Positions 46,852 through 56,520 of a stretch of 64,000 bases of DNA are shown piece after piece; positions within the stretch are counted from its first letter, which is position 1; each line of letters begins with the position of its first letter. Source of the stretch: Neovahlkampfia damariscottae (Eukaryota > Heterolobosea > Selenaionea > Neovahlkampfiida > Neovahlkampfiidae). The stretch lies in the NCBI GenBank assembly GCA_016618085.1, contig JABLTG010000020.1:62001-126000 (forward strand). Reading direction: 5' to 3'. Below the pieces are notes generated by a model, which was not told the DNA's origin, ran no database searches, and worked only from the letters and a program-made list of their open reading frames with translations. The position numbers and the translations under genes are program-made.

Positions 46852-48258
46852 ATGAACACAATTTACAATGCAACAAAAAAGTTGACATCAGAGTTCTCAA
46901 TGGCAGAATTATTTTTTGGAATACAATATATACAACATGAATTTGATGAAAAAGAATTTGTGAACACATCGAATATTTTTCAATTGGACGAAAAAGAAAT
47001 TGAACTTTATTCATATTTATCAAATATTCAGTCAAAAGTGAATAAAAAAACAATGGAAGATTTTGTTAAATCATCATGTTTACCAATTCAATGGATTTTA
47101 GGATATCAAATTGAATCAACAAAAGAAAGAAATGGATATGTTTTAGTTTTAGACCATAGTATAAAATCTTTATGTTTATATATAAATGGAACTCAAAATT
47201 TTACTGATTTAATTACAGATATAAAAGCAGATTCGATTGAATTTCTTGATGGGTTTGCTCACAAAGGAATGTTACATATTTCAAATTGGTTTATGGAAAA
47301 TTTAAAAGATTTTATATTAGATACACTAAAAATTAATCAAGATTATAATTTTTATATTATTGGTCATTCATTGGGAGCAGGTGTAGCTTCCATTTTGAGT
47401 ATAAGATTAATTGAATTTTTTCCAAAATTAAAATGTATTGGATTTGCTTGTCCATCATGCTTGTCAGAAAATTTATCAAAACAATCATCAAAATATATTA
47501 TAAATTTTATAAATCAAAATGATTTTGTTCCAAGATTTTCAATTTATTCAATAAAAGAAATGAAAAAAAAATTACCAGATGATTGGATTGAAAAATTTCG
47601 AGAAGATGTTAAAAATACAGAATCAAGTTGGATGAAAGGATTGAAGAAAGCAGGTGCTATTGATTATCTTTTAAAACCAACTAAAAAAGAAGAAAGAAAT
47701 GTAAAACTACCTCCTATTCCAGTGAATTTATTGAATCAAAAATTATATCCAGTTGGAAGAATTATTCATTTTTATGAAATTGAAAATGAATTATTTTTGA
47801 ACGAACCAAAACTTGATGATTTTTTAGATTTAATTTTAATTGGTAATTATGTAGAGGATCATAAAATGATTCATTATTTTGAGAAATTTGAAATGTTAAA
47901 ATTAAAATTATCAACTATAAAAAATATCGAAAATTTTGATGAAAAAGAAGAAAAATTAAAAATATTAAAATTATTAGACGAAAAAGAAGAAAGATTAAAA
48001 AAAGAAATAGAAAAAGAATTAATAAAAAAAGAAGAAGAGAGATTGAAAAAAGAAGAAGAATTATTGAGACAAGAAGATGAAGAATGGGAAAAGATCAATG
48101 ATCCATTTGAAGAAATTAAAGAAGAAGAACTACCTCCTCTTCCAAAAATTAATAGAACTAATCAAATATTACCACCTATACCTTTGAATACATCATTGAA
48201 AATGACAAATAATTTGAACAAAAAATTACCACCTCCACCAAAAGTTTTGAAAAAATGA
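46852..48258 (+). CDS. class 3 lipase (alpha/beta hydrolase)
   Basis: Single exon of 468 codons. The nucleophile elbow is YIIGHSLGAGVASILSIRLI, the lipase class 3 GxSxG. It is followed by CIGFACPSCLS and by FINQNDFVPRFS, which supplies the usual catalytic Asp of diacylglycerol-lipase-like enzymes. A likely catalytic His is in GRIIHFYE, about residue 304. The C-terminal 100 residues are a charged coiled coil (KEERLKKEIEKELIKKEEER) and a Pro-rich end with two PPLP/PPIP motifs. No signal peptide or membrane span, so it is probably cytosolic and acts on neutral glycerides or at membranes through the coil. The stop is 2 nt from the stop of the convergent GTPase gene. Confidence 0.82.
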   Translation: MNTIYNATKKLTSEFSMAELFFGIQYIQHEFDEKEFVNTSNIFQLDEKEIELYSYLSNIQSKVNKKTMEDFVKSSCLPIQWILGYQIESTKERNGYVLVLDHSIKSLCLYINGTQNFTDLITDIKADSIEFLDGFAHKGMLHISNWFMENLKDFILDTLKINQDYNFYIIGHSLGAGVASILSIRLIEFFPKLKCIGFACPSCLSENLSKQSSKYIINFINQNDFVPRFSIYSIKEMKKKLPDDWIEKFREDVKNTESSWMKGLKKAGAIDYLLKPTKKEERNVKLPPIPVNLLNQKLYPVGRIIHFYEIENELFLNEPKLDDFLDLILIGNYVEDHKMIHYFEKFEMLKLKLSTIKNIENFDEKEEKLKILKLLDEKEERLKKEIEKELIKKEEERLKKEEELLRQEDEEWEKINDPFEEIKEEELPPLPKINRTNQILPPIPLNTSLKMTNNLNKKLPPPPKVLKK

Positions 48259-48260
48259 TT

Positions 48261-48990
48261 TTATTGGATGGTTTCAACATTTTCTAATTCCTTCATTTCT
48301 TCACTTTTTTCATTTGAAAAATCATCATCATCAAGACCAGTTTCTAATTCAATAAATGCTAATTTTTCAAGCCACCAAGGAAGTGGAGGATACATTACAT
48401 CATGCATCCATTTAATACCTTCTTTTACATTTTCTTCATTTTTAAATGAACACTCAAATATGTTCCATTTTTTATTTTTTAAATTTTCTTCAAAGTTAAA
48501 TATTTTCATTACATCTTCTTTTGAGATTTTATTTTCATTGTCTTGTTTGTTCAAATAAAATAGAAATGGTATTTCTTTATCTTTTTTGGTTATTTTAAAA
48601 TTATCCATTTCAATCATTGAATAAAATTCATTTTTAATCACTTCTAAATTATCTAAAGAATCTAAAACAAAAATAAAAGCATCATAAGAAGAAACTTCTT
48701 TCCAATTTTCTTTTTGTTCATTTGAAAAATCATACACTTCATAATATACTTCACCAGATATAACTGTCTGTATTTTAGCTTTATTCTTCAATTTTAATTC
48801 ATTATTTTTTATAGGTTTATGATACTTTTTGAATAAATCAGATAAAGTTGATTTTCCTAAAGAAGAAATGTCAAAACAAAACCAAATGAATACCAGATTG
48901 TTTTTGACCCCATATTAATAACATAAACTCTCTTTGAGGAAATAGAAATGATTCCATGTCATCAGCTCGATCAGAGAACCATTGTCCCAT
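48261..48990 (-). CDS. ARF-like small GTPase, divergent
   Basis: Exon 1 (MGQWFSDRADDMESFLFPQR) carries Gly2, a candidate N-myristoylation site. It joins across a 37-nt intron (about 48,860) to complete the P-loop WGQKQSGKSTLSDL. The G4 motif is YLNKQDNENK, and the ECSFKNEENVKEGIKWMHD stretch matches the ARF/ARL C-terminal half. The G3 region is YDFSNEQKENWKEV, where most ARFs have WD-x-GGQ, so the GGQ glycine and catalytic glutamine geometry are altered. The tail extends about 35 residues beyond the usual ARL end (acidic EKSEEMKELENVETIQ). Probably a membrane-traffic or ciliary ARL with slow or no GTP hydrolysis; the exact subfamily is unclear. Confidence 0.72.
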
Positions 48991-49004
48991 TGTTAATAAC
49001 TTTG

Positions 49005-49009
49005 ATTGG
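49005..49009. promoter_or_regulatory. CCAAT box of the ARF-like gene
   Basis: TATCCAATCAAA on minus, 15 nt upstream of the ATG at 48990. It lies in the 47-bp gap after the CSN6 stop. Confidence 0.5.
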
Positions 49010-49037
49010 ATAAAATAAATAAAAATTAATTTTATTT

Positions 49038-50059
49038 TTAAAATGGTAAACCACCTCTACCACCTCCACTTCCACCACCTCTTCTTCTTTCATAACAAAC
49101 ATTATATTTTTCAATCACATCATTCAATACATTTGTTCCTTTTGTCATTGTTGACATATATGTTATCAATAAAACTTCATTCATTTCTTTTGTATAATCT
49201 TTTCTAAATTGATCTGAATCAACTGTTGGAAGACGATGACAAACTGAAGATATTTTTCGTAAAGTATCATAATCCTTTTCAATTTTACCTTCTTTGACTA
49301 ATTCTAAATATTTTATCATTAATTCAACTCTATCATTGAGCATTGTTACAGCATTTGAAAGTGAAGAAAATCTTGGAATTACTGGAAAAAAAAAAAAAAT
49401 AAATGTTTTTAAAAACTTACAAGAAGATGAATCTGTTGATGTTTGTTGTTCAAGTTTGTTTACATGTTCAACAGTGATTCTTTCACTTTCAACTGATTGA
49501 ACAGAGAAATCAAGTGGTGCAAATTTGACTAAGTCTCCAGTACTTGAGTATTCAATAACAGTCTCATATAAATAAACTGGAAATTCTTTTTGATTTTTTT
49601 TTGGTTTTGTATCACAAAGTAAAAAAAGTGGACTTTCAAGTATCATCATAAATTGTTCATGAATAGCTACTTCATCTTTTGTAAGTGATTCTCCAACAGT
49701 ATACCATCCAATAACTTCATGATCTGGAAAAATTTCACCATCTTTTTATAAATATTAGAAACAAAGAAAAACTAACAAATTTTTTTTTTTGAGTCTAAAA
49801 AGTCTTTGTCAATTGAACATTTTCCATCTTTGACATCAATTTTTAAATCAAATGAAATATCAATTTCAACACTTCTGCCTGATTGTTTTCCGTATAAAGC
49901 TCCAATAATTCTTGGCTTTAAAATTTAATATTATAACTTTTTTACTGTTTCTTCATTTGAATTAACTTTTATTCTGGTAAAGTGATCTGAAACATTAAGT
50001 ACAACTAAAGGGTGAAGAATTGCTTCTAAGGCGGATGTGCTTTCTTGTATTAAACTCAT
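49038..50059 (-). CDS. CSN6: COP9 signalosome subunit 6 (MPN-, non-catalytic)
   Basis: The ATG at 50059 gives MSLIQESTSALEAILHPLVV, then intron-joined MPN strands PRIIGALYGKQSGRSVEIDI. The segment EVIGWYTVGESLTKDEVAIH shows the JAMM Zn site is lost (GWYTVGE instead of GWYHSHP), typical of CSN6. The C-terminal half is also diagnostic: SVESERITVEHVNKLEQQ, LNDRVELMIKYLELVKEG, CHRLPTVDSDQF and MSTMTKGTNVLNDVIEKYNV. The end is a small RGG-type tail (RRRGGGSGGGRGGLPF). Introns near 49386-49421, 49746-49788 and 49915-49946. CSN6 pairs with CSN5 in the complex that removes NEDD8 from cullins. eIF3f is the nearest alternative, but the 'ERIxVDHV' block favours CSN6. Confidence 0.88.
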
Positions 50060-50069
50060 TTTTTATTTT

Positions 50070-50074
50070 ATTGG
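50070..50074. promoter_or_regulatory. CCAAT box of CSN6
   Basis: TAGCCAATAAAA on minus, 11 nt upstream of the ATG at 50059. A second CCAAT (plus) is at 50086-50090. Confidence 0.5.
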
Positions 50075-50179
50075 CTAAAAATACCACCAATCACAACGTC
50101 ATTTATTTTTAGATTTGAAAAATAATTCTTAAGATTTATTCAAATTTATAATCTCGAGATTTATTCACAGTTTATTTCA

Positions 50180-51073
50180 TCAGAATTTTGTTTTCAAGAA
50201 TTTTTCTTTTAAATCAATCAAAATGTCGTCATGATGATCACTAATCAATTTATCAATATTTGGTTTTGAAAATGAATAATTGTATTCATCTTTAAAAATT
50301 AATTTAAACATAAAAAAATAAGAAAATAAATCAATAAATATTGTATCATTCAATTCTCGAAATAATTCAATTTTGAATAACTTATTTTTAAAATAATCAA
50401 CTAAAAATTTTCTTAAATTATCCTTTTTTGAATCATTTAAAAAATAAAAACCATTCAAATTATCATTTAAAAACTTTTCATCTTTCAAAACAAAAGTAAT
50501 GAAACATTCGACTGGGTTTGTCAGAAAATATGAAAATAAGAATTCATTTGATTTCATTTTATTCAAATAACAATTTCCAATATAAAAATTACATTCATTT
50601 TTTAATTCATTATTCTTTTTAAATTTATTAAAATTGAATTCATTGGATATTTCAAAATCGAATATTAAAAAATAAAATTTGTTTTCATTTATAAATTCAT
50701 TAAATGAAAGGATTGAGTTATCTTTCAAAATTAATGCAATTTCTTTTTCTTTTGATGTAAAAAAACGAACAACTTTTGATTGAAAATAACTCTTAATTTT
50801 TTCATCTTTTTTGTTTAATTTAATTTCACCTGAATAATAAAGTACCGATTTATCACGTTTTGATATCAAATTTAAATTTTCTTTCAATTTTTTTTTATCA
50901 AAATTATTATTTAAATTGTACTTTAGTTGAGGATAATAAAAGGTAAAATATTTTACAAGATTTAAATTATTCTCATTATTTGAATATCTTTTACTTTTTC
51001 CATTTATATTTATTAAATGATTCACAATCACATTCAATCTTCTTTGAGAAGATGAACTAGATTGAGAATTCAT
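50180..51073 (-). CDS. unrecognised protein, Phe/Asn/Lys-rich
   Basis: The ATG at 51073 opens MNSQSSSSSQRRLNVIVNHL; 297 codons in one exon. The sequence alternates beta-like stretches (FYFLIFDFEISNEFNFNKFK) with helices and has no Cys motif, transmembrane segment or known signature. It is bounded by CSN6 upstream of its stop and the RCGC membrane-protein gene, both on the same strand. A fast-evolving component of a larger complex is possible but unproven. Confidence 0.55.
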   Translation of the reverse strand: MNSQSSSSSQRRLNVIVNHLININGKSKRYSNNENNLNLVKYFTFYYPQLKYNLNNNFDKKKLKENLNLISKRDKSVLYYSGEIKLNKKDEKIKSYFQSKVVRFFTSKEKEIALILKDNSILSFNEFINENKFYFLIFDFEISNEFNFNKFKKNNELKNECNFYIGNCYLNKMKSNEFLFSYFLTNPVECFITFVLKDEKFLNDNLNGFYFLNDSKKDNLRKFLVDYFKNKLFKIELFRELNDTIFIDLFSYFFMFKLIFKDEYNYSFSKPNIDKLISDHHDDILIDLKEKFLKTKF

Positions 51074-51076
51074 CAA

Positions 51077-51081
51077 CCAAT
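51077..51081. promoter_or_regulatory. CCAAT box abutting an ATG
   Basis: AACCAATCAAAC on plus, 4 nt above the minus ATG at 51073. Confidence 0.45.
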
Positions 51082-51129
51082 CAAACTCTTGCGCCAAAAG
51101 AAATCAAAATTTTATTTTAAAAAAATGAA

Positions 51130-52050
51130 TCAAGGATGCTCTTTTATGAATAAAAAATAAGGATAACCAGTTGCAAATTTAAAAGTTAAACCTAAAATTA
51201 ACCCATAAAAAAAAAATGAAATAATTGAAAATATGATTCCATTACAAATATAAAAGAAAGTCCAACCAAATATTTTGGTGTACTTGTTGTAATTTAATGA
51301 AATTCTTATTAAATAAAGAGTTCCTCTTTTTCTCAAAAATACAACCATTGTCAAAATTAAACAAAAAAAATATGATCCAAGTGTTGAAACTATTGGAGTA
51401 CCCCAATTGACGAGCCATGCAGTTGATTTTGGAGCAACACACCAAGGACATTTATGTTCAGCATGTGGATCATAAATATTACAATTATTAATGCCTCCAA
51501 GCCATAAAAAAGTACATCCACATCTGAATAATAAACCACAATATGGTAATAAAAATAAATATGAAAAAAGATAACTAAATCCAAATATTGGAAATATAAA
51601 CAAAATTGAAGAAGAAATGAAACCTACAATCTTTAAAAAAATGGTTTTGCAAATTGATTCATCTCTTGGTTTGAGTGATAATTTTCGTTTATCCAACAAC
51701 TTTTTTTTAACATCGTCATCAGATTCATCATCTGTTGTAATTATTCTTTCATCCTCTATGTTTGTTTTGGTATTCGCATTAGGAACTTCTGTTGTGATGG
51801 AATCTCTTTCATTTCTTTCAAAATGATGTTCCATTTCTGGAAGATCTATTATTTTGATATTTTGTTGTGATTCTGTTGATTCAGATCCTTCCTCTTTGCC
51901 AACTCCAGATTTTGAATAACTTTGTTCAATATCCTCATTTTTCATTGTGGTTGAATCAACATGAAGTATTTCAGGTATTTTTGTTGAAGATGTTCCTTGC
52001 TCAAAGACTTCATGGAATTCCTCCACTTCAGCAATTTTATTTTCGTTCAT
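51130..52050 (-). CDS. multipass membrane protein with conserved RCGC/CPWC cysteine signature
   Basis: Single exon of 306 codons. The N-terminal 130 residues are acidic, Ser/Thr-rich and cytosolic (TTDDESDDDVKKKLL). Four hydrophobic spans follow (about 51,560-51,630, 51,380-51,450, 51,300-51,360 and 51,150-51,260). Between spans 1 and 2 sits CGLLFRCGCTFLWLGGINNC, then NIYDPHAEHKCPWC: six Cys and two His in a fixed pattern. I recall similar RCGC...CPWC proteins as uncharacterised membrane proteins in protists, algae and some bacteria. A metal or redox site at the membrane face is a reasonable inference, but no function is known to me. Confidence 0.6.
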   Translation of the reverse strand: MNENKIAEVEEFHEVFEQGTSSTKIPEILHVDSTTMKNEDIEQSYSKSGVGKEEGSESTESQQNIKIIDLPEMEHHFERNERDSITTEVPNANTKTNIEDERIITTDDESDDDVKKKLLDKRKLSLKPRDESICKTIFLKIVGFISSSILFIFPIFGFSYLFSYLFLLPYCGLLFRCGCTFLWLGGINNCNIYDPHAEHKCPWCVAPKSTAWLVNWGTPIVSTLGSYFFCLILTMVVFLRKRGTLYLIRISLNYNKYTKIFGWTFFYICNGIIFSIISFFFYGLILGLTFKFATGYPYFLFIKEHP

Positions 52051-52053
52051 TGA

Positions 52054-52058
52054 CCAAT
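52054..52058. promoter_or_regulatory. CCAAT box abutting an ATG
   Basis: TGACCAATGAAA on plus, 4 nt above the minus ATG at 52050. Confidence 0.4.
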
Positions 52059-52198
52059 GAAAATTTCTACACAGTTTTTATTTTGAAAATAAATTCTTTC
52101 TACTGAGATTCACTGGTTTTATTTTTTAATTGAGAATTTGTAACTATTGAGTGAAGAAAGACAAATTTGAAGTTGCCAAATTGGAACAGTCCAGTTGA

Positions 52199-52203
52199 CC
52201 AAT
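52199..52203. promoter_or_regulatory. CCAAT box, mitochondrial-type gene
   Basis: TTGACCAATTAAAC, 16 nt before the ATG at 52219. Confidence 0.5.
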
Positions 52204-52218
52204 TAAACAGTTTTGAAA

Positions 52219-53199
52219 ATGCAAAAGTTGAAAATCGTTCGTGGACAACTTCATCTATTGAAAAGAACAAAATCTCGATTTCTCAACATATTGGATGTAA
52301 ACCAACGAAGAGATTATACTATGGAACAAAACAAGAATAAAAAAGAAGAAATTAAAAAGAATATTGAAAAACAAAAAATAGAAAAAGAGGAGAAAATGAA
52401 TGAGAAACAGCCAGATTCTTCAGAGACTTATATACATGCAATATCCACATCCGTTATAAATCAAATGAAACTTTTGAACTCCTATGAAGTACGAGGTTAT
52501 TCAATTTTACAAATTACATCTGTGATAATTGTATTAGGTGGTTTTATATTGTATTTATATGGAGATAAAATTAAAGTATTTGGAGCTAAAAAAGGTGCAG
52601 ATTTAACAAGTGATGTATTGCAAGATGATAATGTAAAAACCAAAGCAGGAGAATTATCAAAAGATGTTATACATTCAATTTTAAATGATAAAACAACAAA
52701 AAATCAAACAGTTTCATTTTTAAGTCAATTAGCAAATGATCAAAGAACATTAGAATCTATTGTTAAAATATTAAATGATAGTTTAAAAAATGAAGACACA
52801 AAAGAAGCATTTCAAAATTTATTAAAAACAACTTTTATTTATTTGTATCAAAATGATGGATTTAAAGATCAAACAACCGAATTTTTACAATACTTATTAA
52901 AACAAGATAAAACAAAAGAAACATCAGTTTATATTTTCAATTCAATATTACAAAATGAATCAGTTAAAAAACAAGCAGCTGATTTATTATCAAATGTAAC
53001 AAATGATCCAAATTTAAGAGTACAATCATTTGAATTAATGAAATGGAGTTGTATGCAAGTATTACAAGATGAATATGTTCAAAATCAAGCAAAAGATTTT
53101 GTACAAAATGTATTAAAAGATAAAAAAGTGCATGTTGATGCAGGTGATGCACTTTGGGAAGCAGTAAAGAATTCAGTAACTCCAAGTTTTTTGAGATAA
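52219..53199 (+). CDS. mitochondrial-type membrane protein with helical repeats
   Basis: The N-terminus MQKLKIVRGQLHLLKRTKSR is basic and free of acidic residues, as in a mitochondrial presequence. A Lys/Glu linker follows, then one transmembrane span (ITSVIIVLGGFILYLYGDKI). The remaining 190 residues consist of about five repeats of a 36-40-residue helical hairpin with the phrase D-x-V-K-x-x-A-x-x-[FL]-x-x-x-[VL]-[LT]-x-[DN] (for example SDVLQDDNVKTKAGEL, QNESVKKQAADLLSNV, QDEYVQNQAKDFVQNVLKD). The repeats look like a scaffold projecting from the inner membrane. I cannot assign a named family. Single exon; its stop is 21 nt from the RecG stop. Confidence 0.62.
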   Translation: MQKLKIVRGQLHLLKRTKSRFLNILDVNQRRDYTMEQNKNKKEEIKKNIEKQKIEKEEKMNEKQPDSSETYIHAISTSVINQMKLLNSYEVRGYSILQITSVIIVLGGFILYLYGDKIKVFGAKKGADLTSDVLQDDNVKTKAGELSKDVIHSILNDKTTKNQTVSFLSQLANDQRTLESIVKILNDSLKNEDTKEAFQNLLKTTFIYLYQNDGFKDQTTEFLQYLLKQDKTKETSVYIFNSILQNESVKKQAADLLSNVTNDPNLRVQSFELMKWSCMQVLQDEYVQNQAKDFVQNVLKDKKVHVDAGDALWEAVKNSVTPSFLR

Positions 53200-53219
53200 A
53201 AAATTTTTTAATTCATCTT

Positions 53220-55487
53220 TTATGATGTATTTCCATATTTCCAATCTTTAACAACGTTTCTATATTTTTCAGCTAAAATTGGAAAATTTTTAAAAAATGA
53301 ATCATTTTCGTATAAATTTTCAACAACATGTTTTGCATGTTCTAAAATTTCATTTTCTTTTGGTAATTTTGTTAATTTTAAATAAGTTTTTAAATTTCCA
53401 CTTTGTTTTAAACCAAGTAAATCACCTGGACCTCTTAATTTCAAATCCATTTCTGATATTTTAAAACCATCATTAGTTGCACATATAATTTCTAATCTTT
53501 CATTTGATTCTTCATTCATTTTATTTTCATTTTTCATTAATAAACAATAAGATTGATCAATACCCCTTCCTACTCTACCACGTAATTGATGAAGTTGAGA
53601 TAAACCATATCTTTCTGAATTTTCAATTACCATTACAGTTGCATTTGGTACATCAATACCAACTTCAATTACAGTTGTAGCAATTAAAATATCAGTTTCT
53701 TTATTTTTAAATTTTCTCATTTCATTTTCTTTTTCTTCTAAACTCAATTTACCATGAACTAAACCAATATTATATTTTTCAAATAATGAATTCTTTGATA
53801 AATTTTTAAAAGATTCTTTTGCTGATTTTAAATCAAAAACATTTTCATTTTCATCAATAAAAGGATAAACAATATAAGCTTGATGACCATTTTCTAATTC
53901 AGATTTCAAAAAATTTAACATTTTTTCTCTTTCATTTTCATTAATTATTGAAGTTTTAATAGGTTTTCTTTCTTTTGGTACATCATTTATTGTTGTAATT
54001 TTTAAATCAGCATATTTTGTCATTCCTAATGATCTAGGTATTGGTGTAGCACTCATTAATAATAAATGTAAAACTCCTTTTTCTAACATAATTTGTCTTT
54101 GTGCAACTCCAAATTTACAAAATTCATCAATTACTAACATTCCAATATTTTGAAAATTCAAATTTTCATTTAAAATAGTTTGAGTACAAACACATATTTT
54201 TGATTCACCTGATTCTAATGATTCTAATATTTCATTTCTTTCATTTTTACTTTGACCTCCAATTAATAATTTAACATTCTCTTTTTTTAAAAAATTTAAT
54301 AAATAAGAATAATGTTGTTCTGCTAAAACTTGAGTTGGTGCAACAAATATTCCTTGATATCCAGAATCTAATGCTAATAATAAAGATACAATACCAACTA
54401 TAGTTTTACCACAACCAACATCTCCTTGTAATAATCTATTCATTTTTAATCCTGATTTTACATCATTTATAATTTCATGAATTGCATCTTTTTGACCTTT
54501 GGTTAATGGAAATGAAAGTGAATCTAAAAAGGATTGTGTATATTTTCCAATTCCTTTTAATTTTAAATTTTGTTTTCCAAGTTGTTTAAATCCTAATACT
54601 TCATTATTATATTTTATATTTGAATAAAATAATTGAAGAAATATACATTCATCAAATTTTAATCTTTTTTTTGCTTCTTCAATTCTTTGAATTGAATTTG
54701 GAAAATGTATTTGAGTATATGCATCTCTAATTCCTATTAAATTATATTTCTTTAAAATCCAAGTTGGTAAGTATTCTCTAATTTCGGAAAATTGAATTGC
54801 TTGTTGTATTAATTTTAATAAACTCTTTTGACCAATTCCACTTTTACTTAATACTTGATTCTTTTTGTAAATTGGTAAAATTTGAAAATCTAAATTTTCA
54901 TAAACATAGAATTCAGGTTGAATAATAGTTAGTTTTGAGTTACTTTTTGATACTTTTCCTTTAAACCAAATTGTCAAATTTTTTGAAATGATATCTTTAA
55001 TTTCATGTCGTAAATATGAATTTCCTCTAAAAAAATATGCGCTTATTTGATTATCATCTTCTTCTGAACTATTTTTATCGACTTGTTGTATTTTTAAAAT
55101 TCCAATTGGTTGACTTCGATTTTTTATTCTAATTTGATCATAGTCAATCATTTTTCCAAGAAATGATACTACTTTACCATCATGGTGATCTGAGAAATTG
55201 TTTTTTAATTTTAATTTTTTAAAGAAACCTGAAATATCTGAAATAGAAATAATTTCCGTCATATCTACATAATCTCGAGGATAATATTTAATGATATCTT
55301 CAATGGTGTTCACACCTATTGAGTTGAAAGCTTCTACTCTTTTTGGTCCAATTTTACTTAAACTTCCAATATTTTCCTCAACTTTCTGAGAGAATGTTTA
55401 AATTTTGTTATTTGATACCTTCGTCAAGGTTCCATAATATTTATACAACCGTATGAAACTCTTTTGAGGTGTTATTTTCTTGAGCAT
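53220..55487 (-). CDS. recG: RecG-type DNA branch-migration helicase, organellar
   Basis: Exon 1 (MLKKITPQKSFIRLYKYYGT) is basic, as in an organelle presequence, and joins across a 33-nt intron near 55390-55421 to KVEENIGSLSKIGPKRVEAF, the start of the RecG wedge region. Then: TIEDIIKYYPRDY, the OB-like wedge, FPLTKGQKDAIHEI (motif Q-like), Walker A GDVGCGKT, VAPTQVLAEQH, DEFCKFGVAQR, MSATPIPRSLGM, VIEVGIDVPNATVMVIENSE, RYGLSQLHQLRGRVGRG and the C-terminal SEMDLKLRGPGDLLG. Total about 755 residues, close to bacterial RecG (693) plus a leader. RecG remodels stalled forks and D-loops. Eukaryotic copies known from plants work in mitochondria and plastids. Motif II reads DEFC where bacteria have DEQH. 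Confidence 0.92.
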
Positions 55488-55520
55488 GTTTCCAACTTCA
55501 AAAATTGAGAAAAAATTTAT

Positions 55521-55525
55521 CCAAT
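55521..55525. promoter_or_regulatory. CCAAT box of RecG
   Basis: TATCCAATCAAAT on plus, 34 nt above the minus ATG at 55487. Confidence 0.55.
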
Positions 55526-55612
55526 CAAATCATTTGGTGATGTGTCTTTGAAAATTAAATTTGAAAAGTGGTTTTGAAAAATAATATTTGAAAAACAATT
55601 TCTTTTTATTTC

Positions 55613-55617
55613 ATTGG
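55613..55617. promoter_or_regulatory. CCAAT box of the nocturnin gene
   Basis: TCATTGGTCAAAC, 9 nt before the ATG at 55626. Confidence 0.5.
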
Positions 55618-55625
55618 TCAAACAA

Positions 55626-56508
55626 ATGTCAAAAGTTTTGCAAAGAAAGTTGCTCAAAATTTCTGACAACACAGGAACTCCACTCAGCATACTTCAATTC
55701 AACACTCTTGCTGATGAACTCAGTGATGCATTCCCAGAAGCTAATCCTGATATTTTAAAGTGGAATTTTAGAAGTGAATTATTGCTTGAGGAAATTATTC
55801 AACGAGACAGTGATGTGATTTGCCTGGAAGAAGTTGACCATTTTGATGATTTTTTTTTTCCACATTTATCTAAACTTGGTTATGATGGAAAGTTTTTAAT
55901 GAAGACAATGGAAAATAATAAACCAAGAGATGGATGTTGTATTTTTTTTAAAAATTCAAAATTAAAACTTGAAATCTTGAAAGAAGTACATTTTAATTAC
56001 ACCAAAGATGCAAAAGGTGCTCAAGTTGGAATCATATGTAAATTCCTTTTTGAAAAAGTAAGCCACAACAAAATAACTTTAGAAATCATTTTTATGTGCA
56101 ATGACTCACTTAAAAGCGAAAGAAGGACATGAAGAATTAAGAAAGAATCAAATTAAACACTTTATTTCCGAGATCAAAAAAATGAATGAAAATAAATTAC
56201 CAATAATAATTTGTGGTGATTTGAATGATATTCCTGATAGTTTATGTTACAAAGAATTAGAATTGAATGAATTTTCAAGTTCTTATAAACTATATGGTGA
56301 TGATATTGAACCATATACAACCTTCAAAAAAAGAAAAGAAATTGTGAAAAGATGTATTGACTATATTTGGTATACAAGTGATACATTAAAAGTTGAACAA
56401 TTATTGGAAATACCAAATAGTGATGATTTAAAAGATTATTTACCATGTGATATATTTCCAAGTGATCATTTATCAATTCAAACTATTTTTAATTTTATTG
56501 AAAAATAA
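55626..56508 (+). CDS. NOCT: nocturnin/CCR4-family EEP phosphatase
   Basis: The ATG at 55626 gives MSKVLQRKLLKISDNTG. Exonuclease-endonuclease-phosphatase motifs: LSILQFNTLAD (metal Asn), DVICLEEVDHFDDF (metal Glu), NNKPRDGCCIFF, MTHLKAKEGHEELRKNQ, IICGDLNDIPDS (Asp/Asn), CIDYIWYTSD and PSDHLSIQTIF (catalytic His). A 25-nt intron (56058-56082) joins FEK to KSFLCAMTHLK. The 'EVDH' and 'RPDGC'-like blocks and the 286-residue length fit nocturnin and its relatives, which remove the 2'-phosphate of NADP(H). A deadenylase CCR4 would carry leucine-rich repeats, which are absent. The N-terminus could be mitochondrial. Confidence 0.85.
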
Positions 56509-56520
56509 ACCAAGATATTT

